Part shown: one piece after another, positions 1 to 5,042 of the stretch
Layout: every line of letters starts with the position of its first letter
How positions within the stretch are numbered: position 1 is the stretch's first letter
Assembly (NCBI GenBank): GCA_037384065.1
Contig: JARROJ010000109.1
Coordinates: 1-5,042, forward strand
Origin: JABDPF01 sp037384065
GTDB taxonomy: Bacteria; Pseudomonadota; Gammaproteobacteria; Xanthomonadales; SZUA-36
Direction of reading: 5' to 3'
DNA: 5,042 bases
Translations under genes and position numbers: made by a program
The notes under the pieces: model-generated
The model's database searches: none
The model's input: the letters and a program-made list of their open reading frames with translations, nothing else
Told to the model about the DNA's origin: nothing

Positions 1-1427
1 CCGGCAGCACCTATGCGCCGCTGTACATCGGCGTGGTCATGGCCGGGTCGTCCACGCTGCTGGTGGTCAAGCTGTTCCAGGAACACTTCGAACTGGATAC
101 CGTGCCGGGCCGCCTGGCGCTGGGCATCCTGATCTTCCAGGACATCTGGGTGATCATCGTGATCCTGATCCAGCCAAACCAGGAGAACCCGGAAATCGGC
201 CTGATCGCGATGTCGTTCCTGGGGATTCTGCTGCTCACGCTGTTCACGGTCATCATCGCGCTGTCGTTCGTCGGCCGCGCGTTCTCGTGGATCGCCAAGA
301 CGCCGGAGATGTCGCTGCTCGGGGCGCTGGCCTGGTGTTTCATCGTGGTGTTCGTCGGCGTGAACCTGGACAACATCTTCATGGCGACCTACGGGCGCAA
401 CTACCACATGGCGGTCGGTTCCGGCATGGCTGCGCTGATCGCCGGCGCCAGCATCGCCAACCTGCCGTCGGCCACCGAGATCATCACCAAGGTCGCCACG
501 GTGAAGGATTTCTTCATCACGCTGTTCTTCGTGGCGCTGGGCATCAGCATCCCGATGCCGGAGAGTGCGGACGTGCTCATCCTGGCCGTGGTGCTGGCGG
601 TGCTGGCCATCGTGGCGCGGCAGTTCATCTTCTTTCCGCTGTTCTATTTCACCGGCGTCGACCAGCGCAACGCCGAGGTCAGCTCGATCCGCCTGGCGCA
701 GATTTCCGAGTTCGGCCTGGTCGTCGCCTTCCTCGGCGTGAAGCTGGGCCACCTGAGCCCGGCCCTGACCAGCGCGGTGATTTTCGCGTTCGTGATCACG
801 GCCCTGGCCACGCCGTTCATGTACGGCAAGGCCTACGAGATTCACGGCTGGGTGCGCCCGCTGCTGGAAAAGGTCGGCTTCAAGGCGCCGCCGGAACTGG
901 CGCGCGAGGAGGGCGCCAAGTTCAAGCTGGCGCTGCTGGGCTTCCACCGCGACGCCTCGTCGCTGCTGTACAACCTGTCGCAGAACGACGTAGAACTGCT
1001 TAACGAAACCCTGGTGGTCGATTTCAACGTCGCCCTGCACCAGGCCATCGCCGACACCGGGGCGACGGTCAAGTACGGCGACCTCGCCAACCCCGACACC
1101 CTGCATCACCTGGGGCTGGCCGAGACCCAGGTCATCGTCAGCACGATTCCGGACGACCTGCTGCGCGGCATCGACAACGCGCAGCTGGTGCACCTGGTGC
1201 GCGAGATGGCGCCCAACGCGGTGATCATCGCCAACGCGGTCGCCATCGACCAGATCAAGCGGATTTACGACGCGGGCGCCGATTACGTCTACCTGAATCG
1301 CTTCGAGGCGGCCTGGACGCTGCAGCGCGCGATCGCGGCGGGCCTGGAACGGGACATCGATTCGTTCCGCACCGATCGGCAGGCGCGCAACCATTACAAC
1401 CCCGAACGACAGGAAATACTGAGCTAG
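1..1427 (+). CDS. KefB/KefC-type cation:proton antiporter with RCK-like domain (5' end missing)
   Basis: This is a CPA2-family membrane antiporter, expected to exchange K+ (or Na+) for H+ across the inner membrane. The reading frame is open from base 3, with 474 codons to the TAG at 1425-1427. KefB/KefC proteins are usually about 550-600 residues, so I infer that roughly the first 100 residues lie upstream. Counting from base 3, visible family hallmarks are the SST turn (16-18), the FQD motif in a transmembrane helix (45-47), a hydrophobic AGASIANLPSA segment, the FFVALGISIP helix and an ISEFGLV helix (E236) matching the conserved GEF region. Hydrophobic segments continue to about residue 275. 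Residues about 308-440 form a TrkA-N/RCK-like Rossmann domain ending in a basic tail. Its dinucleotide loop is unusual: GFHRDA in place of GxGxxG, although the later VVDFN and YGDLANPD elements remain. The phosphodiesterase gene follows 27 nt downstream, in the same frame, suggesting co-transcription. The ion is not predictable from sequence. Confidence 0.9.
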   Translation, partial: GSTYAPLYIGVVMAGSSTLLVVKLFQEHFELDTVPGRLALGILIFQDIWVIIVILIQPNQENPEIGLIAMSFLGILLLTLFTVIIALSFVGRAFSWIAKTPEMSLLGALAWCFIVVFVGVNLDNIFMATYGRNYHMAVGSGMAALIAGASIANLPSATEIITKVATVKDFFITLFFVALGISIPMPESADVLILAVVLAVLAIVARQFIFFPLFYFTGVDQRNAEVSSIRLAQISEFGLVVAFLGVKLGHLSPALTSAVIFAFVITALATPFMYGKAYEIHGWVRPLLEKVGFKAPPELAREEGAKFKLALLGFHRDASSLLYNLSQNDVELLNETLVVDFNVALHQAIADTGATVKYGDLANPDTLHHLGLAETQVIVSTIPDDLLRGIDNAQLVHLVREMAPNAVIIANAVAIDQIKRIYDAGADYVYLNRFEAAWTLQRAIAAGLERDIDSFRTDRQARNHYNPERQEILS

Positions 1428-1429
1428 GA

Positions 1430-1443
1430 TGTCCACGCGGACA
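1430..1443 (+). other. Small hairpin between antiporter stop and phosphodiesterase Shine-Dalgarno
   Basis: TGTCC (1430-1434) pairs perfectly with GGACA (1439-1443) around the loop ACGC. It sits directly before the Shine-Dalgarno of the next gene and has no T-tract, so it is not an intrinsic terminator. It could modulate ribosome access or stabilise the junction, but a 5-bp stem may also be chance. Confidence 0.35.
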
Positions 1444-1449
1444 GGGAGA
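1444..1449 (+). promoter_or_regulatory. Ribosome binding site supporting the TTG start
   Basis: GGGAGA lies 5 nt before the TTG at 1455. It decides the start of the phosphodiesterase. The in-frame upstream codons run straight back to the antiporter TAG (1425) without any ATG or GTG, and the next in-frame ATG would remove the DxH, GD and most of the catalytic N-terminus. Confidence 0.75.
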
Positions 1450-1454
1450 ATCCA

Positions 1455-2312
1455 TTGACCACGCTGGTTCAAATCACGGACACGCACATCGTCGAACGCG
1501 GGACACTGCTGTACGGCCAGGCCGACACGGCCCGTCACCTGGCGGAGACGGTGGCGGAGATCAACAACATCGACCCTGCGCCGTCCGCGGTGCTGATCAC
1601 CGGCGACCTGGTCGAGCACCCGGGGCCGGTCACCTACAGCCACTTCGCGGACCTGATCGAGCCGCTGAAGATGCCGGTGTACCTGATGCCCGGCAACCAC
1701 GACGACCCGCAGGCCATGTGGTCGTTCTTCGGCAACACGCCGATGTTTCCCTGCGAGCCGCCGCATTACCAGTACGCGATCGAGGACCTGCCGTTCCGCA
1801 TCCTGATGCTGAACAGCCATTTCGACGATTCCGAGCTGCCGTTTTTCGGCCCGCGCCGGCTGGAATGGCTCGATTGCCAGCTCTCCCGTTCGGACCGCCC
1901 GACGCTGATCGCGATCCACCACCCGCCGATGAAAACCGGCGTCGGCTTCATCGACATGGCCGGCGAGGAGTGGTACCGGGCCATCGGTGAGGTGCTCGAG
2001 GGCCACCCCCACGTGCTGAAAATCATCTGCGGCCACGGCCATTTCGACCTCGACGGCCGCCTGGGCGCCATTCCGGTGCAGATGGTCGGGGCCGTTGCGC
2101 ACCAGTTGATCGCCGGCCGGGTGGTCGACCGGGCGCCGTCCTTCGACAATGTCCGCGTGGCGCCGATGCTGCACCACTGGCTGGATGACGACATCGTCAG
2201 CGGTTACTACCCCTGGCCGGACAACGTCGACGCGGAGCGCATCGACAAATCGTCCAACATGTCCTGGGAACTGCTCAAGGATCGCATGCGGGGCGCGATG
2301 AAGAAGACGTGA
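1455..2312 (+). CDS. cpdA: CpdA/Icc-like 3',5'-cyclic-nucleotide phosphodiesterase (calcineurin-like metallophosphoesterase)
   Basis: This is a class III cyclic-nucleotide phosphodiesterase, predicted to hydrolyse 3',5'-cAMP to 5'-AMP at a dinuclear metal site in the cytoplasm; no signal peptide or membrane segment is visible. The whole metallophosphoesterase signature is present in order: DTH (D9, H11), GD (G50-D51), GNHD (G80-D83), the histidine of IHHPP (155-156) and GHGH (193-196). The length of 285 residues is close to E. coli CpdA (about 275), with a slightly longer basic C-terminal tail. Translation starts at TTG, since the DxH motif is only nine residues in and no other usable start exists. 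The gene ends in a TGA that overlaps the GTG start of the adenylate cyclase, so the two are co-translated. That neighbour makes cAMP the likely substrate. The family also includes enzymes acting on other phosphodiesters, so the specificity rests partly on context. Confidence 0.9.
   Translation: MTTLVQITDTHIVERGTLLYGQADTARHLAETVAEINNIDPAPSAVLITGDLVEHPGPVTYSHFADLIEPLKMPVYLMPGNHDDPQAMWSFFGNTPMFPCEPPHYQYAIEDLPFRILMLNSHFDDSELPFFGPRRLEWLDCQLSRSDRPTLIAIHHPPMKTGVGFIDMAGEEWYRAIGEVLEGHPHVLKIICGHGHFDLDGRLGAIPVQMVGAVAHQLIAGRVVDRAPSFDNVRVAPMLHHWLDDDIVSGYYPWPDNVDAERIDKSSNMSWELLKDRMRGAMKKT
2309..2312 (+). promoter_or_regulatory. GTGA stop/start overlap coupling phosphodiesterase and cyclase
   Basis: The four bases GTGA contain the GTG start of the cyclase and the TGA stop of the phosphodiesterase. 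Only a weak purine run (GAAGAAG, 2300-2306) precedes it, too close to be an ideal Shine-Dalgarno, so cyclase translation probably relies on ribosomes finishing the upstream gene. The first in-frame ATG lies at about residue 94, inside the CHASE2 domain, which supports the GTG. Confidence 0.8.
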
Positions 2313-4558
2313 CGTTCCGTTTTCTGAAGAGCGGCCACATCGGCGTTCGCCGCTACCTCGCGCGCGCCTTCCTGGCCATCATCACCACCCTGGGCGTGCT
2401 CGGGCACGTCTCCGGCCTCTACTCGATTCCCTACATCGACCAGATCGAGGACATCCTGTACGACACCCGCGTGCGGTTGACGGCGCCGGGCGGCGTGGAT
2501 GACCGCATCATCATCGTCGCCATCGACGAGGCCAGCCTGCAGCGCCACGGGCACTGGCCGTTCACGCGCGAGAAATTCGCCAGCCTGATGTACAACCTGC
2601 GCGACTACGGCGCGGCCGTGGTCGGTTTCGACGTGCTGTTCGCCGAGCGCGACGAGAGTGCGGACGTGAGCATGCTGCGCGACCTGGCCGGGCAGGAGGG
2701 CGATGCCGCCTTCGTCGACCGTTTGAACGAGTTCGAGCCGCTGCTGGACCGCGACCGGCAGTTCGCCGAGGCGATGCAGGGCGTGCCGACCATCCTCGGC
2801 TACTTTTTCGACACCAACGAGAAGACCGCCTACGAGACCGGCGAGCTGCCGTACCCGGCGTTCGAACTCCACGAATCGATGGCCGACGTGATCTACCTGC
2901 CGCGCGGGGCCGGCTACAGTTCCAACGTGCCGGAACTGATGGCAACGGCCTACGGGGCCGGCTTCATCAACAACCCGCTGATCGACGACGACGGCGTGGT
3001 GCGGCGCACGCCGCTGCTGCACGAGTACCAGTTCGCCGTGTACGAGTCGCTGTCGCTGGCGATTGCGGCGACCTACCTGAACGACATCACGCTGCCGGTG
3101 TTCGTCGATTCCAACACCTGGATGGGCGACTACCCGCCGCTGGAGGGGCTGGAACTGGCCGGCCACCCGATCCCGATCGACCCGCAGGGCGCGGTGCTGG
3201 TGCCGTACCGCGGGCCGCGCGGCAGCTTTCCCTACGTTTCGATCGGCGACGTGATCAGCGGCACGGTGGACGATCCCTCGATCTTCGACGGCAAGATCGC
3301 CCTGATCGGCGCCACGGCGCCCGGGATGGAGGATCTGCGAACGACGCCCTTCGGCTCGATCTATCCCGGGGTCGAGATCCACGCCAACGTGATCGCCGGC
3401 ATCCTGGACAGCAGTTTCCGCTGGGAGCCGGCCTACACCGCCGCGCTGGAGATGTTCACGATCGCCGCCTTCGGCCTGCTGACGTCCCTGCTGCTGCCGG
3501 TGCTTTCGCCGCTGGTCTCGACCCTGGTGACCGGCATCATCATCGCGGGGGCGATGGCCTTCAACTACTACATGTGGAACGTCGAACTGCACGTGCTGCC
3601 GCTGGCGATGACGCTGTACACGCTGTTTGCGATCTACACCATCAACATGCTGTTCGGCTACCTGTTCGAGACGCGCAGCCGCGCGCACATGGACAGCCTG
3701 TTCGGCCAGTACGTGCCGCCCGACCTGGTGCGGGAGATGAGCCGGGACCCGGAGAACTACTCGCTGGCCTCGCAGAAGCGCGAGCTTTCCGTGCTGTTCA
3801 CCGACATCCGCAGTTTCACGACGATCTCGGAAGGGCTCGAAGCCGACGAACTCTCGGAACTGATGGGCCAGTACCTGACCCCGATGACGCGCATCGTGCA
3901 CGACACGGGCGGCACCATCGACAAGTACATCGGCGATGCCGTGATGGCCTTCTGGGGCGCGCCGATTCCCCACCCGCACCATGCCGACAAGGCCATCGAG
4001 GCCGGCCTGGCCATGCTCGACGCGCTCGAGCCGCTGAACGAGGAGTTCGCGAAAAAGGGCTGGCCGGAAATCCGCATCGGTGTCGGCGTCAACACCGGCA
4101 TGATGAGCGTCGGCAACATGGGCTCGCGTTTCCGGCGCGCCTACACCGTGCTGGGCGACGCCGTGAACCTGGGCTCGCGCCTGGAAGGCATCACCAAGAT
4201 GTACGGCGTCGACTTCGTGGTCAGCGAGTTCACCGCGCAAAGCGCCGGCCGCTACGCCTACCGCGAGCTCGACCGCGTGCGCGTGAAGGGCAAGGAGAAG
4301 CCGGTCACGATCCTCGAGCCGATCGGGCTCGTCGATGAACTGCCGCCCGAGCGCAGGGCGCAGGCCCGGGCGTTTCATGATTTTCTGAAACTGTACCGCG
4401 CGCAGCGCTGGGACGAGGCCGATGCGGCGCTGAAGACGATGTGCACCGAGCAGGGCGAGTGCTTCCTGTTCGAGTTGTACCACGAGCGGATCACGTATTT
4501 TCGCGAGAACCCGCCCGGGGACGACTGGGACGGGGTGTACGTGGCCACGGCGAAGTAG
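2309..4558 (+). CDS. CHASE2-domain class III adenylate cyclase, membrane-bound
   Basis: This protein of 749 residues should convert ATP to 3',5'-cAMP in response to an extracytoplasmic signal. The order is: a short basic N-terminus; transmembrane helix about 15-36; a periplasmic CHASE2 domain about 40-372, with IIIVAIDEASLQRHGHWPF near its start and YPGVEIHANVIAGIL near its end; three hydrophobic helices about 381-397, 402-421 and 429-453; a FGQYVPP linker (465-471); and the catalytic domain about 490-650. Catalytic residues are intact: metal-binding D499 (FTDIRSF) and D543 (KYIGDA), and transition-state N620 and R624 (GDAVNLGSR). The purine-selecting pair is K539 and T613, the Lys-Thr combination of class IIIb adenylate cyclases, which argues for ATP rather than GTP. 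The C-terminal 90 residues (KLYRAQRWDEA, then PPGDDWDGVYV) match the tail common in such proteins. The CHASE2 ligand is unknown. The gene shares GTGA with the upstream phosphodiesterase, and no intrinsic terminator follows it. Confidence 0.95.
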   Translation: MTFRFLKSGHIGVRRYLARAFLAIITTLGVLGHVSGLYSIPYIDQIEDILYDTRVRLTAPGGVDDRIIIVAIDEASLQRHGHWPFTREKFASLMYNLRDYGAAVVGFDVLFAERDESADVSMLRDLAGQEGDAAFVDRLNEFEPLLDRDRQFAEAMQGVPTILGYFFDTNEKTAYETGELPYPAFELHESMADVIYLPRGAGYSSNVPELMATAYGAGFINNPLIDDDGVVRRTPLLHEYQFAVYESLSLAIAATYLNDITLPVFVDSNTWMGDYPPLEGLELAGHPIPIDPQGAVLVPYRGPRGSFPYVSIGDVISGTVDDPSIFDGKIALIGATAPGMEDLRTTPFGSIYPGVEIHANVIAGILDSSFRWEPAYTAALEMFTIAAFGLLTSLLLPVLSPLVSTLVTGIIIAGAMAFNYYMWNVELHVLPLAMTLYTLFAIYTINMLFGYLFETRSRAHMDSLFGQYVPPDLVREMSRDPENYSLASQKRELSVLFTDIRSFTTISEGLEADELSELMGQYLTPMTRIVHDTGGTIDKYIGDAVMAFWGAPIPHPHHADKAIEAGLAMLDALEPLNEEFAKKGWPEIRIGVGVNTGMMSVGNMGSRFRRAYTVLGDAVNLGSRLEGITKMYGVDFVVSEFTAQSAGRYAYRELDRVRVKGKEKPVTILEPIGLVDELPPERRAQARAFHDFLKLYRAQRWDEADAALKTMCTEQGECFLFELYHERITYFRENPPGDDWDGVYVATAK

Positions 4559-4575
4559 GCGGATTCCGGCTGATC
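4558..4575 (+). repeat. Left copy of paired repeat blocks bordering the intergenic region
   Basis: GGCGGATTC (4558-4566), one C, then GGCTGATC (4568-4575), starting on the last base of the cyclase stop codon. Both blocks recur exactly at 4783-4800, again separated by one C, but in the opposite order. The two blocks resemble each other (GGCKGAT(T)C), so this may be a degenerate tandem unit. Confidence 0.5.
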
Positions 4576-4593
4576 GAAGCGCCGAACCGACAA

Positions 4594-4625
4594 TTGACGG
4601 TACTGCGATGCATTTATGCTATGAT
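4594..4625 (+). promoter_or_regulatory. Probable sigma-70-type promoter for the FecR-like gene (extended -10)
   Basis: TGCTATGAT (4617-4625) is a good extended -10 element (TGn plus TATGAT), in one of the few AT-rich spots of the window. A near-consensus -35, TTGACG, lies at 4594-4599. Its spacing to TATGAT is 20 nt, which is long. An overlapping alternative -10, TATGCT (4615-4620), gives 15 nt. An extended -10 can tolerate a poorly placed -35. Transcription would begin near 4632, leaving a leader of about 185 nt before the ATG at 4817. I see no CRP-type TGTGA-N6-TCACA palindrome here. Confidence 0.55.
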
Positions 4626-4634
4626 TATGTGTAG

Positions 4635-4649
4635 GTACGCAATGTACGC
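4635..4649 (+). repeat. Short direct repeat just after the predicted transcription start
   Basis: GTACGC occurs twice (4635-4640 and 4644-4649), separated by AAT, giving a 9-bp period. The GTAC cores can also pair as a small hairpin. The position just downstream of the -10 would suit a regulator binding site, but the repeat is short. Confidence 0.3.
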
Positions 4650-4782
4650 CTGCAGGGATCGCAGGTTACTGAAACACGGAGAATTTCAGGGCGGCACGGG
4701 CGAGGAGAGCCGGTGCGGTTTTCAAAAAGGGGATACCCGCCAACTTTTCGGTTGCTGATTTGTATTAATCAACCGAGAGGCT

Positions 4783-4800
4783 GGCTGATCCGGCGGATTC
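4783..4800 (+). repeat. Right copy of paired repeat blocks bordering the intergenic region
   Basis: GGCTGATC (4783-4790), one C, then GGCGGATTC (4792-4800). These are the same two blocks as at 4558-4575 in swapped order, and they end four bases before the Shine-Dalgarno of the FecR-like gene. Part of this copy also forms the last leader hairpin. Confidence 0.5.
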
Positions 4801-4803
4801 AAT

Positions 4804-4810
4804 AAAGGGA
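4804..4810 (+). promoter_or_regulatory. Ribosome binding site of the FecR-like gene
   Basis: AAAGGGA lies 6 nt before the ATG at 4817, within an A-rich stretch that should be unpaired. It supports 4817 over the in-frame ATG three codons later. Confidence 0.75.
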
Positions 4811-4816
4811 ACAAAA

Positions 4817-5042
4817 ATGAACATCATGAGCAGGATTCTTGTAACGACGTCGCTGGCGCTGCTTCTGGCCGCGCCCGTCCTGGCGCAGGACGGCGACAGC
4901 ACCGGCATGGTCGTCGCTTCGCGCGGGGAAGTCATTGCGCTGGCCAACGGCGGATCGCGCGAACTCAAGCAGGGCGATTTCATCTACATCAACGACGAGA
5001 TCATCACCAGCAACCGCTGCTTCGCGGTGCTCCAGTTCGAAG
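4817..5042 (+). CDS. Secreted FecR-domain-like protein (3' end beyond window)
   Basis: Only the first 75 codons are visible. Residues 1-23 form a typical Sec signal peptide: short polar start with R6, hydrophobic core VTTSLALLLAAPV, and a VLA|Q cleavage site after A23. Mature protein residues from about 30 (MVVASRGEVIALANGGSRELKQGDFIYINDEIITS, read as short segments) fit the start of a FecR-type beta domain: a GxV strand, a variable loop, then an LxxGD-to-DxIxT pattern followed by a strand (AVLQF). It should be exported to the periplasm or cell surface. A C at residue 68 replaces a position that is usually small or polar. Classic FecR proteins are anti-sigma regulators with a cytoplasmic N-terminus. 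This one has a cleavable signal instead, so it is more likely one of the periplasmic FecR-domain proteins of unknown role. It follows the CHASE2 cyclase by 258 nt with its own promoter. The overall length and further domains cannot be judged. Confidence 0.75.
   Translation, partial: MNIMSRILVTTSLALLLAAPVLAQDGDSTGMVVASRGEVIALANGGSRELKQGDFIYINDEIITSNRCFAVLQFE

Larger units (their letters stand above)
4632..4816 (+). ncRNA. Long, potentially structured 5' leader of the FecR-like gene
   Basis: A series of hairpins can be drawn: CCTGC/GCAGG (4649-4653 with 4661-4665, 7-nt loop); CTGAAA/TTTCAG (4669-4674 with 4684-4689, 9-nt loop); GCAC+GGC/GCC+GTGC (4694-4701 with 4709-4716, one G-G mismatch); GGCGG (4690-4694) with CCGCC (4737-4741), an alternative helix that would close around the previous hairpin; an 11-bp stem with two wobbles (4744-4754 with 4770-4780); and GCTGG/CCGGC (4780-4784 with 4790-4794). 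The Shine-Dalgarno lies just after the last one. CAAC (4741-4744) can also pair GTTG (4751-4754), competing with the 11-bp stem. I do not recognise a known riboswitch class. The pairings were found by eye and no folding energy was calculated, so a functional RNA element is a hypothesis. Confidence 0.4.

Noticed and set aside
287..1003. 238-codon + strand frame inside the antiporter gene
   Set aside because: Out-of-frame shadow with low-complexity R/G/A/H composition; the overlapping frame carries the antiporter motifs.
3574..4338. 254-codon + strand frame inside the cyclase gene
   Set aside because: Arginine/alanine-rich frame shadow of the catalytic domain; no ribosome binding site and no motif.
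2207..4483. 758-codon open frame on the minus strand opposite the cyclase
   Set aside because: Its residues are a run of R, A, G, H, V and Q with no recognisable motif, as expected opposite a GC-rich gene with G/C-ending codons. The + strand frame has intact CHASE2 and cyclase motifs.
1455..4558. Pycsar-like or CBASS-like cyclic-nucleotide defence system
   Set aside because: The cyclase has the class IIIb Lys-Thr ATP pair, a CHASE2 sensor and a housekeeping-type phosphodiesterase beside it. No effector (TIR, nuclease, toxic membrane protein with cyclic-nucleotide binding) is visible.
4567..4584. Possible terminator after the cyclase (CGGC/GCCG hairpin)
   Set aside because: Only four pairs with a 10-nt loop and no following T-tract, so not a convincing intrinsic terminator.
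4590..4660. CRP/cAMP-receptor site near the FecR-like promoter
   Set aside because: Looked for because of the adjacent cyclase; TATGTGTAG is present but there is no matching TCACA half at the right spacing.
4441..4758. 105-codon frame running from the cyclase tail across the intergenic region
   Set aside because: Starts inside the cyclase without a ribosome binding site, crosses the predicted promoter, and has no family resemblance.
4632..4816. Cyclic-di-GMP (GEMM-I) or TPP riboswitch
   Set aside because: The conserved sequence cores of these classes as I know them are not present in the leader.
4765..4983. 72-codon minus-strand frame over the start of the FecR-like gene
   Set aside because: Opposes a + strand frame with a clear Shine-Dalgarno, signal peptide and FecR-like pattern; no supporting signals of its own.

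Overview
The window is a GC-rich stretch, strongly G/C-biased at third codon positions, and fits a free-living proteobacterium. Gammaproteobacteria is my best guess, from the CpdA-type phosphodiesterase and the CHASE2-cyclase/FecR-like pairing; nothing here fixes genus or species. All convincing genes are on the + strand and cover nearly the whole window. I see no tRNA, rRNA, CRISPR array or insertion sequence.

Layout. (1) Bases 1-1427 are the 3' part of a KefB/KefC-type (CPA2) monovalent cation:proton antiporter with a C-terminal RCK/TrkA-N-like domain. (2) After a 27-nt gap with a small hairpin and a clear Shine-Dalgarno, a CpdA-like cyclic-nucleotide phosphodiesterase starts at TTG (1455-2312). 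(3) Its TGA overlaps, as GTGA, the GTG start of a 749-residue membrane class III adenylate cyclase with a periplasmic CHASE2 sensor domain (2309-4558). (4) A 258-nt intergenic stretch, visibly less GC-rich, holds a likely extended -10 promoter and a roughly 185-nt leader rich in potential hairpins. (5) From 4817 a secreted FecR-domain-like protein begins and runs off the window end.

Working together. Genes 1-3 look like one transcription unit. Genes 2 and 3 would break down and make the same second messenger, 3',5'-cAMP, and are translationally coupled, so the pair resembles a self-limiting cAMP module driven by an envelope signal sensed by CHASE2. The antiporter upstream suggests a link to K+/pH or osmotic homeostasis, but that is inference from position only. 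The FecR-like gene appears to have its own promoter and a long leader, so it is probably regulated separately although its product would sit in the same compartment as CHASE2.

The points most worth a second look are the synthesis/degradation coupling, the structured leader of the FecR-like gene, the eroded dinucleotide-binding motif in the antiporter, and short repeat blocks bordering the last intergenic region.
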